From NCBI RefSeq assembly GCF_042665255.1, contig NZ_JBHTCD010000007.1: a stretch of 64,000 nucleotides of DNA; one strand, 5' to 3'. Under the pieces are notes generated by a model, which searched no databases, was not told the DNA's origin, and was given only the letters and a program-made list of their open reading frames with translations. The translations under genes and the position numbers were made by a program. This DNA comes from Insolitispirillum peregrinum (GTDB lineage Bacteria; Pseudomonadota; Alphaproteobacteria; Rhodospirillales; Rhodospirillaceae). Shown piece after piece: positions 38,392-46,004 of this stretch (within the stretch, counting starts at the first letter, position 1; every line of letters begins with the position of its first letter).

Positions 38392-39983
38392 CAGACCGAG
38401 GCTCCATCGCGGAACAGTTTATAGACGATGGCATCGCGCAGGGCGTTATAGGAGGCATCAATAACGTTGCCCGACACCCCGACGGTGGTCCAGGTGTTGC
38501 CGCGCCGGTCGGCGCTTTCGATCAGCACGCGGGTGACGGCGGCGGTGGCGGCTTCGGGGGTCAGGATGCGCACCTTGTAATCGACCAGCTTCAGGTCCTG
38601 TAGCTCGGGGTACACCGGTAACAGGACTTTGCGCAGGGCGGCGTCCAGCGCGTTGACCGGGCCGTTGCCTTCGGCGACCGCCATCTGGGTGGCATCGCGC
38701 AGGCTGACCTTGACGGTGGCTTCGGACAGGGTGATCAGGTCGCCACGGGCATTCCACCGCCGTTCGTCGATCACGCGGAACGAGCTGAGGCGGTAGTATT
38801 CCGGCACTTCGCCCAGATAGCCGCGCGCCAGCAGCTCAAAACTGGCTTCGGCACCGTCATAGGAATAGCCGGAAAACTCGCGCTGCTTCACTTCGTCCAT
38901 CATCCCGGCGATGCGCGGGTCCTTCGGGTCGATGTCGAGGCCGATTTCACGGAAGCGGGCGACAAAGTTCGATCGACCCGCCTGATCGGACACCAGAATC
39001 TTGCGGTGGTTGCCGACCAGTTCGGGGGCGATGTGTTCGTAACACTTGGGGTCTTTTTCGACCGCCGAAACGTGCAGCCCGCCCTTGTGGGCAAAGGCGG
39101 CTTCGCCGACATAGGCGGCATTGCGCAGCGGGGCGCGGTTCAGGCGCTCGTCCAGCTCGCGCGAGACCTGGGTCAGCCGGGTCATGTCACTGGCCGACAG
39201 GCCGGTTTCATAGCCCATCTTCAGCACCAGCGACGGGATCAGCGAAATCAGGTTGGCGTTGCCGCAGCGTTCGCCCAGCCCGTTGAGGGTGCCCTGAATC
39301 TGGCGGGCACCAGCACGGACGGCGGCCAGACTGTTGGCGACGGCGTTTTCGGTGTCGTTGTGGCAGTGGATGCCGACATGACTGCCGGGGACGACCTTGG
39401 TGACAGCGGCGACGATGCGTTCGACTTCGTCGGGCAGGGTGCCGCCGTTGGTGTCGCACAGCACCACCCAGCGGGCACCGTTGTCATGGGCCGCCTTCAG
39501 GCATTTCAGGGCATAGTCGGGATTGCCCTTGTAGCCGTCAAAGAAATGCTCGGCGTCGTAGATGACTTCCCTGGCCTTGGTGGTGGCGTGGCGGATGCTG
39601 TCGCCGATCATGCGCAGGTTTTCATCCAGATCGACGCCCAGCGCGACGGCACACTGAAAATCCCAGCTTTTGCCGACCAGCGTGATCACGTCGGCTCCCG
39701 CCGACACCACCGGAGCCAGTCCGGGGTCATTGTCGGCCGAACGACCGGCGCGGCGGGTCATGCCAAAGGCGGCCAGTTTGGCGCGGCGCAAGGTCGGCGG
39801 ATTGCCGAAAAAGGCATCGTCGGTCGGGTTTGCGCCGGGCCATCCCCCCTCAATATAGTCTATCCCCAGCAGGTCCAGCGACTGGGCAATGGCGGCCTTG
39901 TCGGTTGCCGAAAAGTCCACGCCCTGGGTCTGCGCGCCATCGCGCAGGGTGCTGTCATAGAGATAAACGCGCTTGTCACTCAT
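38391..39983 (-). CDS. cimA: (R)-citramalate synthase
   Basis: Condenses pyruvate and acetyl-CoA in a threonine-independent route to isoleucine. 530 residues from ATG 39983 (MSDKRVYLYDSTLRDGAQTQ); an upstream extension to 40094 is not conserved-looking. The HMGL-like TIM barrel has the metal/substrate motif DSTLRDGAQ and HCHNDTENAVANS; the C-terminal LeuA allosteric dimer domain is present. The GNPPTL and HEH-type pattern suit CimA rather than LeuA. Head of cimA-DUF-trmJ-bluB. Confidence 0.93.
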   Translation of the reverse strand: MSDKRVYLYDSTLRDGAQTQGVDFSATDKAAIAQSLDLLGIDYIEGGWPGANPTDDAFFGNPPTLRRAKLAAFGMTRRAGRSADNDPGLAPVVSAGADVITLVGKSWDFQCAVALGVDLDENLRMIGDSIRHATTKAREVIYDAEHFFDGYKGNPDYALKCLKAAHDNGARWVVLCDTNGGTLPDEVERIVAAVTKVVPGSHVGIHCHNDTENAVANSLAAVRAGARQIQGTLNGLGERCGNANLISLIPSLVLKMGYETGLSASDMTRLTQVSRELDERLNRAPLRNAAYVGEAAFAHKGGLHVSAVEKDPKCYEHIAPELVGNHRKILVSDQAGRSNFVARFREIGLDIDPKDPRIAGMMDEVKQREFSGYSYDGAEASFELLARGYLGEVPEYYRLSSFRVIDERRWNARGDLITLSEATVKVSLRDATQMAVAEGNGPVNALDAALRKVLLPVYPELQDLKLVDYKVRILTPEAATAAVTRVLIESADRRGNTWTTVGVSGNVIDASYNALRDAIVYKLFRDGASV

Positions 39984-40133
39984 CGGGGGAAAAGACTCCT
40001 GCACGCCGGGCGGTCCGGGTCGAGCTTCCGGAGGTCCGGCCGGGATGGATTGCTGGCGACGGCCAGCCCGGGGCATTGAAACTAACGAGGGCAACCGGTG
40101 GCGACAAGGGAAATGTACGCCCGTTCATGGGGA

Positions 40134-40670
40134 TTACCTGCTGACTGGCGATGGCCCCAGCGGCAGGGGCGGCACCACTTCGCCGGAAAACAGCCGCTCC
40201 AGTCCGAGGACGGCAATCATCCGCTCGTCGATGGTTAGCACCGCCTGCAGGAACGGATGGCTGGCGGTGGAGTCGGTTTCCGGCACTGCCGACAGCGCCG
40301 ACTGGGGCACGGTCAGCACGTCATCAACGGCATCGACCAGCAGGCCGACGGTGCGCTCACTGACCGCCACCATCATGATCACATGGGTGGCGGTGGGCTG
40401 GGTGGCTCCCTGTCCGAAACGGGCGCGCAGGTCATAAATCGGCACGACCACTCCGCGCAGGTTGATCACTCCCCGCACATAAGGCGGGGTGTTGGGCAGC
40501 GGGGTGGTTTCGGTCCAGCGTTTGAATTCGCGGATGGCCAGAATATCGACGGCAAATTCACTGCCGCCGACGGTAAAGCTGACGTACTGCTGCATCGGCC
40601 CGCTGGAGGTGTCACCGTCGGTCGTGGGGATGCCGTCGCTGAAAAACGGCGTGAACAGGATATCAGCCAT
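40134..40670 (-). CDS. cheW: Chemotaxis coupling protein CheW
   Basis: Links receptors to CheA. 178 residues from ATG 40670, overlapping the cheA stop by 8 bp. CheW fold: YVSFTVGGSEFAVDILAIREF, LPNTPPYVRGVINLRG, VVPIYDLRARFG. The N-terminal extension of about 25 residues is unusual but short. Last gene of the che operon. Confidence 0.95.
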   Translation of the reverse strand: MADILFTPFFSDGIPTTDGDTSSGPMQQYVSFTVGGSEFAVDILAIREFKRWTETTPLPNTPPYVRGVINLRGVVVPIYDLRARFGQGATQPTATHVIMMVAVSERTVGLLVDAVDDVLTVPQSALSAVPETDSTASHPFLQAVLTIDERMIAVLGLERLFSGEVVPPLPLGPSPVSR

Positions 40671-42789
40671 GCGGGTCGTCTCCCTCGCGGCGATGACGGC
40701 GGGCGGCCAGCAGGCGCAGCCCGGCGACATCGAGAATCAGGGCAACCCGGCCATCGCCCAGAATGGTCGCCGCCGAAATGCCCTCACAGTGCCCGTAATT
40801 GCGTTCCAGGCTTTTGATCACCACCTGCTGCTGGCCGATCAGGCTGTCAACCACCAGTGCCACCTTGCCGCCATCCTCGGCTTCACACAGCACCACCAGT
40901 GCGCGGGTCGGGTCGCACGGGTCCGGACGATGGCCGAACATGCGGGCCAGATCGACCATCGGGGTATACTGCCCGCGCACCGACAACACCGGGCCACGGC
41001 CAACCAGATGATGGATGGCGTCGGCGGCCGGTTGCAGGCTTTCCAGAATGTTGGCGATCGGCAGGACATAGGTTTCATTACCCGCCTGCAACAGCATGCC
41101 GTCCATCACCGCCAGTGTCAGCGGCAAGGTCAGGGCAAAGGCGGTGCCGCGTCCCTTGTACGAGCGGACCAGAATGCGCCCGCCCAGTGCGTTGACATTG
41201 GCGCGCACCACGTCCATGCCCACCCCCCGGCCCGAGATGTTGCTGATCAGCTCGACGGTTGAAAAGCCGGGATGGAAAATCAGGTCGTACAGTTCGTCTT
41301 CGCTGGGGTCTGCCCCCTTGGGCAGCAGGCCCTGTTCGATGGCTTTGCGCTTGATGGCCGCCAGATTGATCCCGGCACCGTCGTCAGAGACCTGAATCAC
41401 GATCCGGCCAGAGCGGTGTTCGGCCAGCACGGTGATGGTGCCGTCCTCGGGCTTGCCTGCCGCCCGGCGTTCTTCCGGGGGTTCGATGCCGTGGTCGATG
41501 GCGTTGCGGATCAGGTGCATCAACGGGTCGCTCAGGCCCTCGACCACGCTTTTATCGACTTCGGTTTCTTCGCCGATCAGGGTCAGGCGAGCCCGTTTGC
41601 CCAGCGCCTGCGCGGTTTCGCGCACCAGTCGCGGCAGGCGGGCAAAGGCGCTTTTGACCGGTTGGGCGCGGATGGCCATCACGCTTTCCTGCAATTCGCG
41701 GGTATGGCTGGCCAGGTCTTCCAGCCCCTGAAACAGCATCGGGAAGCGGTCTTCCGCCAGACCTTGTGCCTGTTGCGCCAGCATCGCCTGCGTGATCACC
41801 AGCTCGCCGACCATGTTGACCAGCCGGTCGATGCGTTCGACATCGACGCGGATGGACGACGCCGCCTGTTGTGGCCCTGCCCATGGCCGCACCGGGTCCA
41901 GCGGGGGGTCTGCTTCGGGGGAAACCGGCTCGGGCGGGGGAGTGGGGTCCGCCTCTTGCGCAGGGGCGGGGCTATCCGTGGTCAGCAGGCTGCCAACCCC
42001 CAGCGGGTCAAAGCCGATCCGGCTGCCATCGTTGGCGGTGATCTGTGGCGGGCACAGCGGGGCGACAAAGGCGAACGGCTCGGCCACCACTTCGGGGGCA
42101 ATGTCGGTGGTCAGCGAGAGGGTCCAGCGCAGATAGCTTTCGGTCAGCTCCAGCGCGTCCAGTGGCGGGATGTGGCTGCTGTCGCAGACGGTCTGCAATG
42201 GTCCCAGCGCTTTCAGGGCGCGCAGGACCAGCAACGGCTGGTGGCCCGCCGCCAGCGCCTTGGCGTTGGGGGCAAAGTCGATGGTCCAGACGCGGGGGGA
42301 CGGAGGAACCGGGAGTGCCGGAGGTGCCGGGGCCGTGTCGGCGCGGATGACCGGGAAATCGGGCAGGGCCTCAAGCGGAGGGGCGGGGGAGGCGCTGGTC
42401 TCGGTGCCCAGCAGGCGGTGCAGTTCGGCCAGCACCGGCGGGCGTTCCGGCAACGGCACGCCGTCGCGGTCGGCGCTGACGCAATCGGCCAGCGCATCGC
42501 CCGCCCGCAGCAGGGTTCCGACCAGCGCATCCGATGGGGCCATCCGGCCCGAGCGGATGGCGTCGAGCACCGTTTCGGTCAGGTGGGCGACCTCGACCAG
42601 TATGCCGCTGCCAAAGGCACCGGCACCGCCCTTGATCGAATGGGCGGCGCGAAAGGCGGCGGCGACGGCGGCGGCGTGCTGGCCACCGGCATCCGGGGCA
42701 GCCAGTGCGGTCACGCTGTCTTGCAGGCTGGCAAGCAGCTCTTCGCATTCGTCGAAAAAGGTGCGGCGCAGGCGGTCAAGTTCACTCAT
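40663..42789 (-). CDS. cheA: Chemotaxis histidine kinase CheA
   Basis: Autophosphorylates in response to receptors and passes phosphate to CheY/CheB. 708 residues. HPt domain with His50 (AAHSIKGGAGAFG); Pro-rich middle (about 125-310) that includes a short folded segment where P2 would be; dimerisation helices; HATPase (LIRNAIDHGIEPPEER, SDDGAGI, GRGVGMDVV); CheW-like P5 domain at the C-terminus. Confidence 0.97.
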   Translation of the reverse strand: MSELDRLRRTFFDECEELLASLQDSVTALAAPDAGGQHAAAVAAAFRAAHSIKGGAGAFGSGILVEVAHLTETVLDAIRSGRMAPSDALVGTLLRAGDALADCVSADRDGVPLPERPPVLAELHRLLGTETSASPAPPLEALPDFPVIRADTAPAPPALPVPPSPRVWTIDFAPNAKALAAGHQPLLVLRALKALGPLQTVCDSSHIPPLDALELTESYLRWTLSLTTDIAPEVVAEPFAFVAPLCPPQITANDGSRIGFDPLGVGSLLTTDSPAPAQEADPTPPPEPVSPEADPPLDPVRPWAGPQQAASSIRVDVERIDRLVNMVGELVITQAMLAQQAQGLAEDRFPMLFQGLEDLASHTRELQESVMAIRAQPVKSAFARLPRLVRETAQALGKRARLTLIGEETEVDKSVVEGLSDPLMHLIRNAIDHGIEPPEERRAAGKPEDGTITVLAEHRSGRIVIQVSDDGAGINLAAIKRKAIEQGLLPKGADPSEDELYDLIFHPGFSTVELISNISGRGVGMDVVRANVNALGGRILVRSYKGRGTAFALTLPLTLAVMDGMLLQAGNETYVLPIANILESLQPAADAIHHLVGRGPVLSVRGQYTPMVDLARMFGHRPDPCDPTRALVVLCEAEDGGKVALVVDSLIGQQQVVIKSLERNYGHCEGISAATILGDGRVALILDVAGLRLLAARRHRREGDDPHG

Positions 42790-42793
42790 CGGC

Positions 42794-43078
42794 TCAGACC
42801 TCGACCGGCCAGGTCATCAACTGGGGAAACAGGCCATAGCTTTCCAGCTGGGCCACCAGATCCTCGGACGGGGCTTTCAGCACCCACGGGTGGGCAGTGG
42901 CGGTGGCACTGGCGACGAAGGACAGCAGCACCTGCACGCCCTGCACCGACAGGTGCTGGACGGCGCTGGCGTCAACCTCGATCCGCCCGCTGGTTGCCAG
43001 CGCCGCCAGCAGGCTGTTGCGCAGCATCACCGCATCCCCCGGAGTCAGCAGGGCGGGCAGCTCGACGCGGGTGCTCAT
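42794..43078 (-). CDS. STAS-domain protein in the che operon
   Basis: 94 residues, a lone STAS domain (LTPGDAVMLRNSLLAALATSGRIEVD, cut here as LTPGDAVMLRN and GRIEVDASAVQHLSVQGVQV). Ser residues at DASAVQHLS sit where anti-sigma antagonist-type STAS proteins carry the phosphoacceptor. Between cheY and cheA, overlapping cheY by 4 bp and 4 bp from cheA. STAS genes next to cheA occur in several proteobacterial che clusters; function not settled. Confidence 0.85.
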   Translation of the reverse strand: MSTRVELPALLTPGDAVMLRNSLLAALATSGRIEVDASAVQHLSVQGVQVLLSFVASATATAHPWVLKAPSEDLVAQLESYGLFPQLMTWPVEV

Positions 43079-43464
43079 GCCAGTGGCCCGAGAACGGCTT
43101 CGATCTTGCTGCGCAGGGTCGGCACGTCAAACGGCTTGACGATGTAGTTGTTGACCCCGGCGGCAATGGCGGTGCGCACAGAGTCGGCATCGTTGCGGGC
43201 GGTCAGCAGGATAAAGGGCGTGCGGCCAATGATCGGGTTGGCACGCAGGCGGGCCAGCAGGTCCAGACCGTCCATGCCGTCCATGGTCCAGTCGGCAATC
43301 ACCAGATCGAAGCGTTTTTGCCCCAGCGCGGCAAGGGCTTCGGTGCCATTGGCGGCCTCGACAACATCGCTGACACCGATTTGGCTCAACCCGTGGCGGG
43401 TCAGCCCGCGAATGCTGGCATGGTCATCAACGACGAGAACGGCAAGGGTATGGGCGGTCGGCAT
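43075..43464 (-). CDS. cheY: Response regulator CheY
   Basis: 129-residue single receiver domain: VLVVDDHAS acidic pocket, phosphoacceptor Asp in VIADWTMDGMDG, LLTARND, and Lys in YIVKPFD. Carries the CheA signal to the motor or acts as a phosphate sink. Between cheB (16-bp gap) and the STAS gene. Confidence 0.95.
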   Translation of the reverse strand: MPTAHTLAVLVVDDHASIRGLTRHGLSQIGVSDVVEAANGTEALAALGQKRFDLVIADWTMDGMDGLDLLARLRANPIIGRTPFILLTARNDADSVRTAIAAGVNNYIVKPFDVPTLRSKIEAVLGPLA

Positions 43465-43480
43465 GATGGCAGTTCTCTCT

Positions 43481-44506
43481 TTACGTCCGGCACAGGGTCA
43501 GCAGGCGGGAAACAAGATGCGGTATCGGGGTGACAGGCAGATCGGGAATGCGGCGCAAGGCATCCTGACGGGCAAAGGCGAACAGGCAGCCCGAGGACCC
43601 TTGCACCATAACCTGTCCTCCGGCGTGGTGTACGTGCTGTAATCCTTCCGCACCATCGGTGGACTCGCCACTCAGCAGGACGGCAATCGCCTGCCGGTGG
43701 GCGGCGGTGGCGAGGGAGCGCAGCAGGTGGTCATGCGGGTGGGACAACGGGCGGGGCAGGCAGCGCAGCTGCCATGGCTCCGGCTGGCCGGGGGGGGCTG
43801 TGGCGATGGTGGTTTCCTGCTCACCCGGAACCAGAATGATGCTTCCACAGCTCAGTGGCAGACCATCGGTGGCGATGTGGACCGGCAGCGTGGTGCGGGC
43901 CCGCAGCAGGGCGGCAAGGTGATCCGGGGCGACCAGCGGCAGGCGGGGAGCCAGCACCAGGGGCGGGGCTCCGGCGGGCCAGTGGCTGGACACCTCCAGC
44001 ATGGTGGGCAGGCAGCCAAGCCCGCCAACCAGAACGCACAGACGGGACAGGAACGGCGGACTGCCCAGGGAGGGCGGTGGTGCCTGCACCACCGGATGAG
44101 GCTGGGCGTGGGCTTGTCCGGCCAGCCGGACCTTGGCAATCAGTTCTTCGGCCAGCGCGTCAAAGGCAGCCCCGAGCGCGGTCGGTTTGCCGACCACGTC
44201 CACCGCTCCCAGGGCAAAGGCTTCGGCAGTGGCGGCGCTGCCCTCGTGGGTCAGCGACGAGACCATCACCACCGGCAAGGGATGCAGCCGCATCAACTGG
44301 CGCAGAAAGGCCAGCCCGTCCATGCGGGGCATTTCCACATCCAGGGTCAGCACATCGGGGGCCAGCTGGGCAATCTGGCGGCGGGCCAGCAGCGGGTCGG
44401 CGGCGGCTCCGACAATCGAGATGTCCGGGGCACGGGACAGGGCGGCGGTGATCATGTCACGGGCCAGTGCCGAGTCATCAATGATCAGGGTCCGCAGTGG
44501 CGTCAT
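43481..44506 (-). CDS. cheB: CheB-like protein with degenerate methylesterase domain
   Basis: 341 residues from ATG 44506, overlapping the cheD stop (ATGA). The receiver domain is intact (IIDDSALARDM; Asp56 in TLDVEMPRMDG; VVMVSSL; GKPT). In the methylesterase domain the usual GASTGG loop reads LVGGLG (Gly162 at the Ser position) and the usual QHM reads APR (Pro187 at the His position); only the Asp motif is kept (STDGAEGL, Asp284). By sequence it should be unable to demethylate or deamidate receptors. Frame and length are otherwise normal. Confidence 0.88.
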   Translation of the reverse strand: MTPLRTLIIDDSALARDMITAALSRAPDISIVGAAADPLLARRQIAQLAPDVLTLDVEMPRMDGLAFLRQLMRLHPLPVVMVSSLTHEGSAATAEAFALGAVDVVGKPTALGAAFDALAEELIAKVRLAGQAHAQPHPVVQAPPPSLGSPPFLSRLCVLVGGLGCLPTMLEVSSHWPAGAPPLVLAPRLPLVAPDHLAALLRARTTLPVHIATDGLPLSCGSIILVPGEQETTIATAPPGQPEPWQLRCLPRPLSHPHDHLLRSLATAAHRQAIAVLLSGESTDGAEGLQHVHHAGGQVMVQGSSGCLFAFARQDALRRIPDLPVTPIPHLVSRLLTLCRT

Positions 44507-45054
44507 GACGGGGCTCCCCCGCTGGTGGAGGGGCTTGCCTGTTGGGCCTGCCGCCGCCGCACCCACACCTTGCCGGTGCAGGGCTGGAAATAAACCCGCC
44601 GCGAGGCGGTTCCGCCCAGATCCTGCGCGACCGGGGTCAGGCCTTGCCCATTCAGAAAGCGCAAGGCGCAATCGGCGTTGCGTTTGCCGACGCCCTCCAG
44701 CACCGGAACCATTTCAGCACCGCCAAACACCTTGGCTTCCAGTGTGTCGCGCTGGGCGCCCTGTGCCAGCAGGGCAGACAACAGATGCTCCATGGCGTCT
44801 TCACCATAGGGATAATCGGCGTGGGCCGGGAACAGGGGCTGGTCGCCGCCGGGGGAAGGCATCAGGAAATGATTCATCCCGCCAATGCCGCGCGTCCGGT
44901 CGCGCAGGCAGACGGCAACGCAGGAGCCGAGCAGGGTGGCGAGCACCTCGTCCTGTTCGGCCAGCACACAGGCCCCTTGCGGTACCCGCCGGACGGTCCC
45001 GCCAAAGGCGCGGTCATAGTACAACAGCGACAGGCCAGCGGATGACGGCATCAC
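44503..45054 (-). CDS. cheD: Chemoreceptor glutamine deamidase CheD
   Basis: 183 residues. The catalytic Cys45 in LLGSCVAVCLRD and His62 in GIGGMNHFLMP are present, and the fold continues to the usual C-terminal strand; a Gln/Ser-rich tail follows. Deamidates receptor glutamines and can interact with CheC or CheY-P in other species. Start overlaps the cheR stop by 4 bp. Confidence 0.94.
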   Translation of the reverse strand: MMPSSAGLSLLYYDRAFGGTVRRVPQGACVLAEQDEVLATLLGSCVAVCLRDRTRGIGGMNHFLMPSPGGDQPLFPAHADYPYGEDAMEHLLSALLAQGAQRDTLEAKVFGGAEMVPVLEGVGKRNADCALRFLNGQGLTPVAQDLGGTASRRVYFQPCTGKVWVRRRQAQQASPSTSGGAPS

Positions 45055-45890
45055 GGCAGCCTCCGGTAAATGGTACGGGCAACCAGCTGGAACCGGTTGG
45101 ACAGGCCGAACAGGTTCTCGGAATGGCCAATATAAAGATAGCCATTCGGGCGCAACAGGTCGGCCATCCGTTCAAACAGGCGGGTCTGGTCGGCCCGGCT
45201 GAAATAGATGGCAACGTTGCGGCAGAAAATGGCGTCAAACGGGCCGTGCATCGGCCAGCCGTGCATCAGGTTCAGTGGCTTGAAGGCGATCAACTGGCGC
45301 AGTTTTTCATCAACGATAAAATGTCCGTCGCTGTGCTGGTGGAAAAAACGCTGACGGAACCCGGTCGGAACCCGCTCCAGCTCATGGGTGCCATAGACCC
45401 CGGCGGCGGCCCGGCCAAGGACATCGGTGTCGATGTCGGTGGCCAGAATGCGGGCATCCCATCCGGCGAGGGAGGGCATGGCGGCACTGAGAACCATCGC
45501 CAGCGTATAGGGTTCTTCGCCACTGGAACAACCCGCCGACCACAGCCGCAAACGTCGCGGGCTGCTCCGGAGGCCGTGCAGGATATCAGGCAGGGCCTGA
45601 TGGGCGAAATGGTCGAAATGGTGGGGTTCGCGGAAAAAGCGGGTCAGGTTGGTGGTGATGGCATTCAGGGCGGCGGTGGTTTCCGGGCCATGGGGGTCTG
45701 CGGCCAGCACGGCGCAATAGTCCTGAAAGGACACCAGCCCCAGCGCCCGCACGCGCTTTGACAGACGGGCATAGACCATGTCGCGCTTCTTGTCGCTCAG
45801 GTCGATCCCGCTGCTCTGGCGGGCGAGCCGGGCGATGAACGAGAAGTCGCTGTCGGTAAACGGCAGGTTCCAGTCGTCGAGAACGGGCAT
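45051..45890 (-). CDS. cheR: Chemoreceptor methyltransferase CheR
   Basis: 279 residues. N-terminal helical domain (DFSFIARLARQSSGIDLSDKK) and SAM-binding domain (LRLWSAGCSSGEEPYTLAM, ATDIDTDVL, DAIFCRNVAIYF). Methylates MCP glutamates. First of cheR-D-B-Y-STAS-A-W, downstream of the MCP gene. Confidence 0.96.
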   Translation of the reverse strand: MPVLDDWNLPFTDSDFSFIARLARQSSGIDLSDKKRDMVYARLSKRVRALGLVSFQDYCAVLAADPHGPETTAALNAITTNLTRFFREPHHFDHFAHQALPDILHGLRSSPRRLRLWSAGCSSGEEPYTLAMVLSAAMPSLAGWDARILATDIDTDVLGRAAAGVYGTHELERVPTGFRQRFFHQHSDGHFIVDEKLRQLIAFKPLNLMHGWPMHGPFDAIFCRNVAIYFSRADQTRLFERMADLLRPNGYLYIGHSENLFGLSNRFQLVARTIYRRLP

Positions 45891-45943
45891 GGGCTTCCTG
45901 AAAGACTACAGGGGCAGCAGTGAAGCTGTCAGGGAAAGCGTGT

Positions 45944-46003
45944 TCCAGAGCTGTGTGGCCGCCGTGTTGGTGCGAAAACCGGCGTCCACCTTTCGCACAT
46001 CGC
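45944..46003 (+). repeat. RIME-like repeat between the MCP gene and cheR
   Basis: CCAGAGCTGTG...TTGGTGCGAAAACCGGCGTCCACCTTTCGCACATCGC (in parts GGTGCGAAAACCGG and CCACCTTTCGCACATCGC). Degenerate copy ending at the MCP stop codon. Confidence 0.55.
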
Positions 46004-46004
46004 T

